Shown here: one piece after another, positions 43,733 to 48,020 of the stretch | How positions within the stretch are numbered: the stretch's first letter is position 1 | Layout: the number at the start of each line of letters is the position of its first letter | DNA from: Rhodocollybia butyracea | Taxonomy: Eukaryota; Basidiomycota; Agaricomycetes; Agaricales; Omphalotaceae | Assembly: GCA_015501585.1 (NCBI GenBank) | Contig: JADNRY010000445.1 | Coordinates: forward strand, 1-48,020 | DNA length: 48,020 nucleotides | Reading direction: 5' to 3' | Notes under the pieces: model-generated | Database searches by the model: none | Seen by the model: only the letters and a program-made list of their open reading frames with translations | What the model was told of the DNA's origin: nothing | Made by a program: the position numbers and the translations under genes

Positions 43733-43880
43733 GGCACGACATGAGGCGTTGCCTGATCGTGGTTGTACATAAGGTACAGCCACCAAATGTGATTGTTGGG
43801 GCAATCTTTTACTAAAAGAAGCAGATGCCGTTGCTTCTGTGTGATTCTATTATATAGAATATTTTGATTGGAATGGAGAC

Positions 43881-45148
43881 CTAACCGGTCGTCCGTGGAA
43901 GTCGTCGCCAGTCGTCGACGCCTTGAAGTTCTAGATATCTATCTAGAGCGACTAGTTCCTTACACGTTGTGTACGGTTCTGTGGTGGTATCACCAAGATT
44001 CCATTTAATATGGAATAGTATTTTTCGGCCATCCCAATGATGTCCGATTATTTCATCGACTAACCATTCCACTGTGGATGGTTCGCCGAAATTGTATGGC
44101 TCTGCTACAGAGCGCATAGGGAATAATGCATCATCGTTAGGATGATGCTTGCGTATTAGCGACGCGTGGAAGTTATTGTGTATTCCACGCTTTGCCAACT
44201 CTGTTGGCAATCCGATTCGGTAGTGAGACGAATCTGGGTGTACCTCGACGACGGGGTACGGTCCTAAGAATTTTGGTAAGAGCTTGGTAGCCCTCCCCCT
44301 TGGAAAATTTAAGTTTTTTGTCGATAAGTAAACTAAATCATTTAGTTTAATTTTGGGTTCATCCCTTCTGTGCTTATTAGCATGGAAGGTTTGTTTTACC
44401 CTTGCCTCAATAAGACTATCGTGGGCATCAGAGAGGTGCTGCAGGGCACGATCTGCGAATTTGCGTACACCCGGCGAGACTTTTGCATCGCTCGGGTATT
44501 TGCGAACCATGGATGGCATGTACCCTCCATCTACCTCGAAGGGAGCATACCCTGTGCTCTCGTTTACGCTGGAATTCAATGCGAATTCCATCATTGGGCA
44601 TTTTTCTACCCAGTCTTTTTGGTCTGCTTCGACCATTGACCATAAGATTTGGCCAATTGAATGATTTACTCGTTCAGTTATTCCATCCGTTTGGGGGTGG
44701 AATGATGTAGACATTAGGAGCTTTGCTCCTAGTAAGTGGTGTACTTCACGCCACCATCGTGACGTGAATTTCGAGTCTCTGTCTGAGACAATGGACTTAG
44801 GTAGTCCATGTAATTTTACGATCTCCTTTACAAAGATCCATGATAATTGCAATGCAGTTATCGTTGTTTTCACGGGTATAAGATGTACTCGTGAAGTCAT
44901 CCTGCAAATGACTACCCACAGGTAATCATATCCTTGCGATTCTGGGAATGGACCTATGAAATCCATTCCAATTGATTCCATGGTTTCATGGGGATCGGAA
45001 GCGAATGTAGCAAACCTATTGGTTTGCGATTGCTTGTTTTAATTTGCTGGCAAGTCTCACAAGACTTGCAGAATTCTTCAATGTTGCCATTGACCCGTGG
45101 CCACCAATACCATCGTCGCATCAGATTCATAGTAGCGCGATAATGCAT
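43881..45148 (-). pseudogene. Integrase with chromodomain (chromovirus pol, 3' part)
   Basis: Read from about 45148: the second half of the zinc-binding domain (RRWYWWPRVNGNIEEFC, CETCQQ) without the preceding His residues, then the catalytic core with the DDE triad (GMDFIGPFPE, IVSDRDSKF, PQTDGITERVNHS), a basic linker with GPYPVVEV, and a chromodomain (VEWLVDEIIGHHWDGRKILF, IKW). A one-base loss near 44979-44983 separates the zinc part from the core. The core-plus-chromodomain frame (43881-44981) is otherwise open. The function is insertion of the DNA copy into host chromatin, the chromodomain directing target choice. Confidence 0.85.
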
Positions 45149-45889
45149 TGGCTACTTTGTTGTTTATTCCTTTGATATAACGTATATCAAAATCAAATCT
45201 GGATAGGTATTCCATCCATTGAGCTTGTCTACTGGACAATTTTCGTTGTGTTAGAAAGAATCCTAACACTTTGTGGTCAGTGACCACATGAATTCGATAT
45301 CCAAGAAGTTTATCTTCCCATTTGAGAAGAGCTTCGAGGATAGCTAGAGTTTCTATTTCGAAAACTCTATAGTTATGCTGCGCTGCAGTAAACTTTCTGG
45401 ACATGAAGCCGGCAGGCCTACACTGTTGCCATGTAGGTCCTTGACCGTACATGCATCCGACGCCGGATACCGACGCATCACAGATGACCCATATAGGTTC
45501 GTCTTTATTAGTATTTATAGGCTTCAGTATTGGAGCCTTGGTTGCCAGTCTTTTGATGTGCTGAAAGCACATTTCATGGACTGGCATCCATACGAAAGGA
45601 ACATTTTTCCTTGTCATTATAGACAGTGGTCCAGTATACTGGGCTACATCTGGCATGTACGGGGCTATGTATTGTACTAACCCCAAGAATTGTTGTACGT
45701 TGTTGAACGTACGCGGAGTTCACCATTCGCGAATCCTGTCCATCTTGTCGGTATCCGTGTGGATACCTTTATCGTCTATGGAATGTCCAAGACAGTCCAC
45801 TGTAGCAGAGAAGAGCTCGCATTTAGCGGCTCGAAGGAAGAAATGATCTTGGGAAACATTTCACGAGATATTTCTTGTAAGACTTCGAC
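45078..45889 (-). pseudogene. RT thumb and RNase H (palm deleted)
   Basis: From about 45838 down: the end of RT (ECELF-like KCELFSATVDCLGHSI, TPRTFNNVQQFLGLVQYIAP) and RNase H (WVICDASVSGVG, FEIETLAILEALLKWEDKLL, VVTDHKVLGFFL, NKVANALSRYY). Upstream, where the fingers and palm with the Y-x-DD motif should lie, the sequence jumps to the protease-RT linker near 45840. A TGA at 45720-45722 interrupts the thumb where Arg (CGA) is expected. After NALSRYYES the frame passes directly into the integrase zinc region, a second internal deletion. Confidence 0.75.
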
Positions 45890-46590
45890 ATAATGTTGAG
45901 GTCTTCTGCCGATAACATAGTTGTTTTTGGTGTTTGTGATGAATCATTTTCATCATATTTCTCCAGTATTACTGGGAAATGGTGCGGAAAGCTCCTTGCG
46001 GAGTGTTGTAATTCTGAACGAAGATGTTCTTTGTCCACTATCGTCTCAATTTCCACTATTGGAATTTTGTTATTTTTCGACTTCTTTGAAGTTGAAACTG
46101 CAGCTAGTCACTCTTTACTAGCTTGCGTTTCCATTCTTCGGAATTTCCCGTTAAGGGTTTCCTTTTTCATTGCGGTTCGGCACGCAAATTCCATTGCGTC
46201 CTCCCCACGGAAAGATATGGTGCTACCTTTCCTTTGATAAGGATTACATCCTTATCGAAGTCGAGTTGTATTCCATGCTTACGCATGAATTGCGTTCCTA
46301 GGATCGCATCGTATCTATCAACATTTATAATGTCAAAGTATACTTTTTCATCAATACCTCCATAGGAGGTATTTACACTCGTGCCAAAATTGAATTTGGC
46401 TTTACTTCCTACAGTTCCTAGCTGTAGTGAATGCTGGTCAGCTAGCTGATGAGCTTTTATGTTCACTATGCGAACAAACGAGGGCTTAATGCCTCTATTG
46501 TGCATCCGGAGTCAAATAGCATAAATGCTTCGACTCCCCGATATTTACTATCGCTGTCATTGGATGACGATCTTTCGCTGGACCTCTATT
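45823..46590 (-). pseudogene. Aspartic protease region and linker to RT
   Basis: The protease active-site motif (FDSGCTIEAL) is encoded near 46500-46525, followed by GTSVNTSYGGIDEKVYFDI and DAILGTQFMRKHGIQLDF, the typical retropepsin-like order in fungal gypsy elements. One-base losses near 46537 and 46483 and a stop near 46090 break the frame. It would cut the Gag-Pol polyprotein if intact. Confidence 0.7.
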
Positions 46591-48020
46591 TGGTCGCGGC
46601 ATTTGTTTACTTGAAGTTCGAAAACCTTTACCTTTTTCAGGTTTTGGTTCTTCGTCTTCATGGTGACTGATAGCAGTCAACTGATCTTCATTCATTATAA
46701 ATGAATGATAGTGAGGATCTATGGATAAGAATAAATCATCATCCATATCCTCTTCTATGCAGACCGGTGGTCCGCAATCATCTAATGGATTTTCAAAATC
46801 CTCAGGATCGGTCTGAACCGGTTCCATTATGCAACCATAGTAGTCGCTAAAGTCATCGTCGTTGTCATATAGTTGACCGACATATTCATCCTCGTATGGT
46901 TCGAGGGTGTATTCTCCTTTGGACGATTCTTCGTCATTAGGATCAGTTATGTTCGGAGATTCATCATTTTGAATCTCTTCTTCGACTATGGGAGGAGATT
47001 CTATCTCCTCTTGTTCATCCTCTTCTTGGATGACATACATGCGGGGTTGCCCGTATCGTTCACAAGTAGGGTCATTTGCAAAATGTCCCAGTTTGCCACA
47101 TCCGTAGCAGAGTTTTCTGGTGCTTGCGTCACTAGACGGTTTAGGTCTTGAACTCTTAGAGTTCGTTACATGTCCCGTGCTTCTGAGCGTATTCTCAGTG
47201 CGTACAGGCTTCGATTTATTATTGGAGAAACGATGCTTCACCAGTTGAAATGGTTGTCCTTTGACGAGCACTGGACCATATTTATATGGTCCTGTACTAC
47301 CACTTGGTTGTACTTTTGCTTCACGGCATATTTGCTTAGTGATATATTTCGAGTCTTCAGGGCTCGGTTTCTTATGTGAAGTCACATAGTAATCTTCGAG
47401 ATGACGATTGTCCTCGAGTCTAGTAACCGCTTTGACCATCGTTCTGAGTTTAGCATACTCTGGAACAATGCCTTGGTTCGCTAGATGTTTCAGTATCGTA
47501 ATGGGTAACCCATTAATGAATCGATTGCGCATCGCAGCCGAATTAGGCGGCTGCTGCATCCTTGCCGCCCATCTTAAAGGGTGGCATGATAATCTTGTAC
47601 ACCTTTAGCGGGCGAGTATATTACTTGTTCAAACTGCTGAGCAGCTTGATGTATTGTAGATGCTTGTACGCATCTATCAAAGATTCCTATTATGGCGTCT
47701 TCAAATTTCCAGGATATTGTGATCCTATGAGGTCCATCGACTTTGTCGTTGTACCAATCAAGGGCTTTGTCCTTGAGGAATAACCCCAATACCTGGAGGC
47801 GTGTTTTATCGTGGTCTTTACCACAATAACAATTTACAGCCATCCATCTGAGAAGGATGGCTAACCATCTCTCGAGAATTTCTATGTCTGGCGTACCATC
47901 GTATGCCTCAGGCGTTGGGAGCTTGATATTCTTAGCTCCGTCTGTAGTTGTGACGGGTTTCCCCACTGCATGACGTACCATACGTCGATACACTCTGTGT
48001 ACCTGGTGTTTCCATCGGGC
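46495..48020 (-). pseudogene. Gag of the chromovirus (5' end outside the window)
   Basis: The frame is open to the window edge. The capsid-type region (47993-47574: WLAILLRWMAVNCYCG, ALDWYNDKVDG, AAQQFEQVIYSP) matches the retrotransposon gag family. It continues, after a one-base loss in a T run near 47576, into MRNRFINGLPITILKHLANQ and a zinc knuckle CYGCGKLGHFANDPTC (near 47100), then a long acidic region leading to the protease. The His-to-last-Cys spacing of the knuckle is five rather than four residues. Confidence 0.8.

Larger units (their letters stand above)
41049..48020 (-). mobile_element. Ty3/gypsy chromovirus, 3' part (5' end outside the window)
   Basis: On the minus strand the order is gag with a CCHC knuckle, aspartic protease, RT remnant, RNase H, integrase with chromodomain, an extra ORF, polypurine tract, 3' LTR. 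The order protease-RT-RNase H-integrase is that of Ty3/gypsy; the C-terminal chromodomain places it among chromoviruses. The catalytic RT palm and the first part of the integrase zinc domain are deleted, and several one-base frame changes are present, so this copy is not autonomous. Confidence 0.9.

Noticed and set aside
45375..46365. Plus-strand open frames inside the chromovirus
   Set aside because: They are shadows of pol on the opposite strand.

Overview
The window looks like nuclear DNA of a basidiomycete fungus, most likely an agaricomycete (mushroom-forming). Genes carry many 50-60 bp GT-AG introns. BTB/POZ proteins of the type expanded in these fungi form a cluster. There is a PLAC8 gene, a CAF120/SKG3-like PH-domain gene, a chromodomain Ty3/gypsy element, a pogo-like transposase and several non-autonomous elements. 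No close species can be named from sequence alone.

Layout. 1-2846 (+): 3' part of a 12-exon gene of unknown function whose last ~75 residues resemble the HicA/dsRBD-like fold. 3005-7839: a tandem segmental duplication of a divergent gene pair, an unrecognised minus-strand gene plus a plus-strand glutathione S-transferase (GST). The first unit is a relic (frameshifted gene plus truncated GST). The second keeps an intact GST and a 3'-damaged partner. 8042-12970 (+): three BTB genes; the second and third lie in a ~2 kb tandem duplication whose junction carries a scrambled, partly inverted fragment of the neighbouring CAF120-like gene. 13693-21226 (-): the CAF120/SKG3-like gene, recognisable throughout but broken by at least nine single-base frame changes. 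21440-22890: a tandem array of tRNA-derived (SINE-like) repeats. 23429-24454 (-): an intact PLAC8 gene. 26369-29437: a pogo-like DDE transposase with two CGA-to-TGA type stops, followed tail-to-tail 39 bp away by an intact coiled-coil gene. 29683-30196 and 30815-31450: two non-autonomous DNA elements (TA target duplication; hAT-type with a perfect 8 bp duplication). 32031-34895 (-): an intact nine-exon superfamily-1 helicase of 809 residues. 36686-38856 (-): a fourth BTB gene split exactly by a 1,331 bp insertion with 14 bp inverted ends. 40234-40762: a BTB relic. 41049-48020 (-): the 3' part of a chromovirus with gag, protease, RNase H, integrase-chromodomain, an unusual extra ORF with its own TATA-like box, a polypurine tract and the 3' LTR.

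How it fits together. The window is a rapidly changing accessory region: local tandem duplication of gene pairs, insertion of mobile elements into genes, and decay of copies. Most frame breaks are one-base changes in short homopolymers, in host genes and transposons alike. Sequencing or assembly error is therefore a real alternative to decay, although several multi-exon genes read without any break. The best candidates for something undescribed are the extra ORF of the chromovirus, the gene paired with the pogo transposase, the element splitting the BTB gene, and the HicA-like domain on a fungal multi-exon protein.
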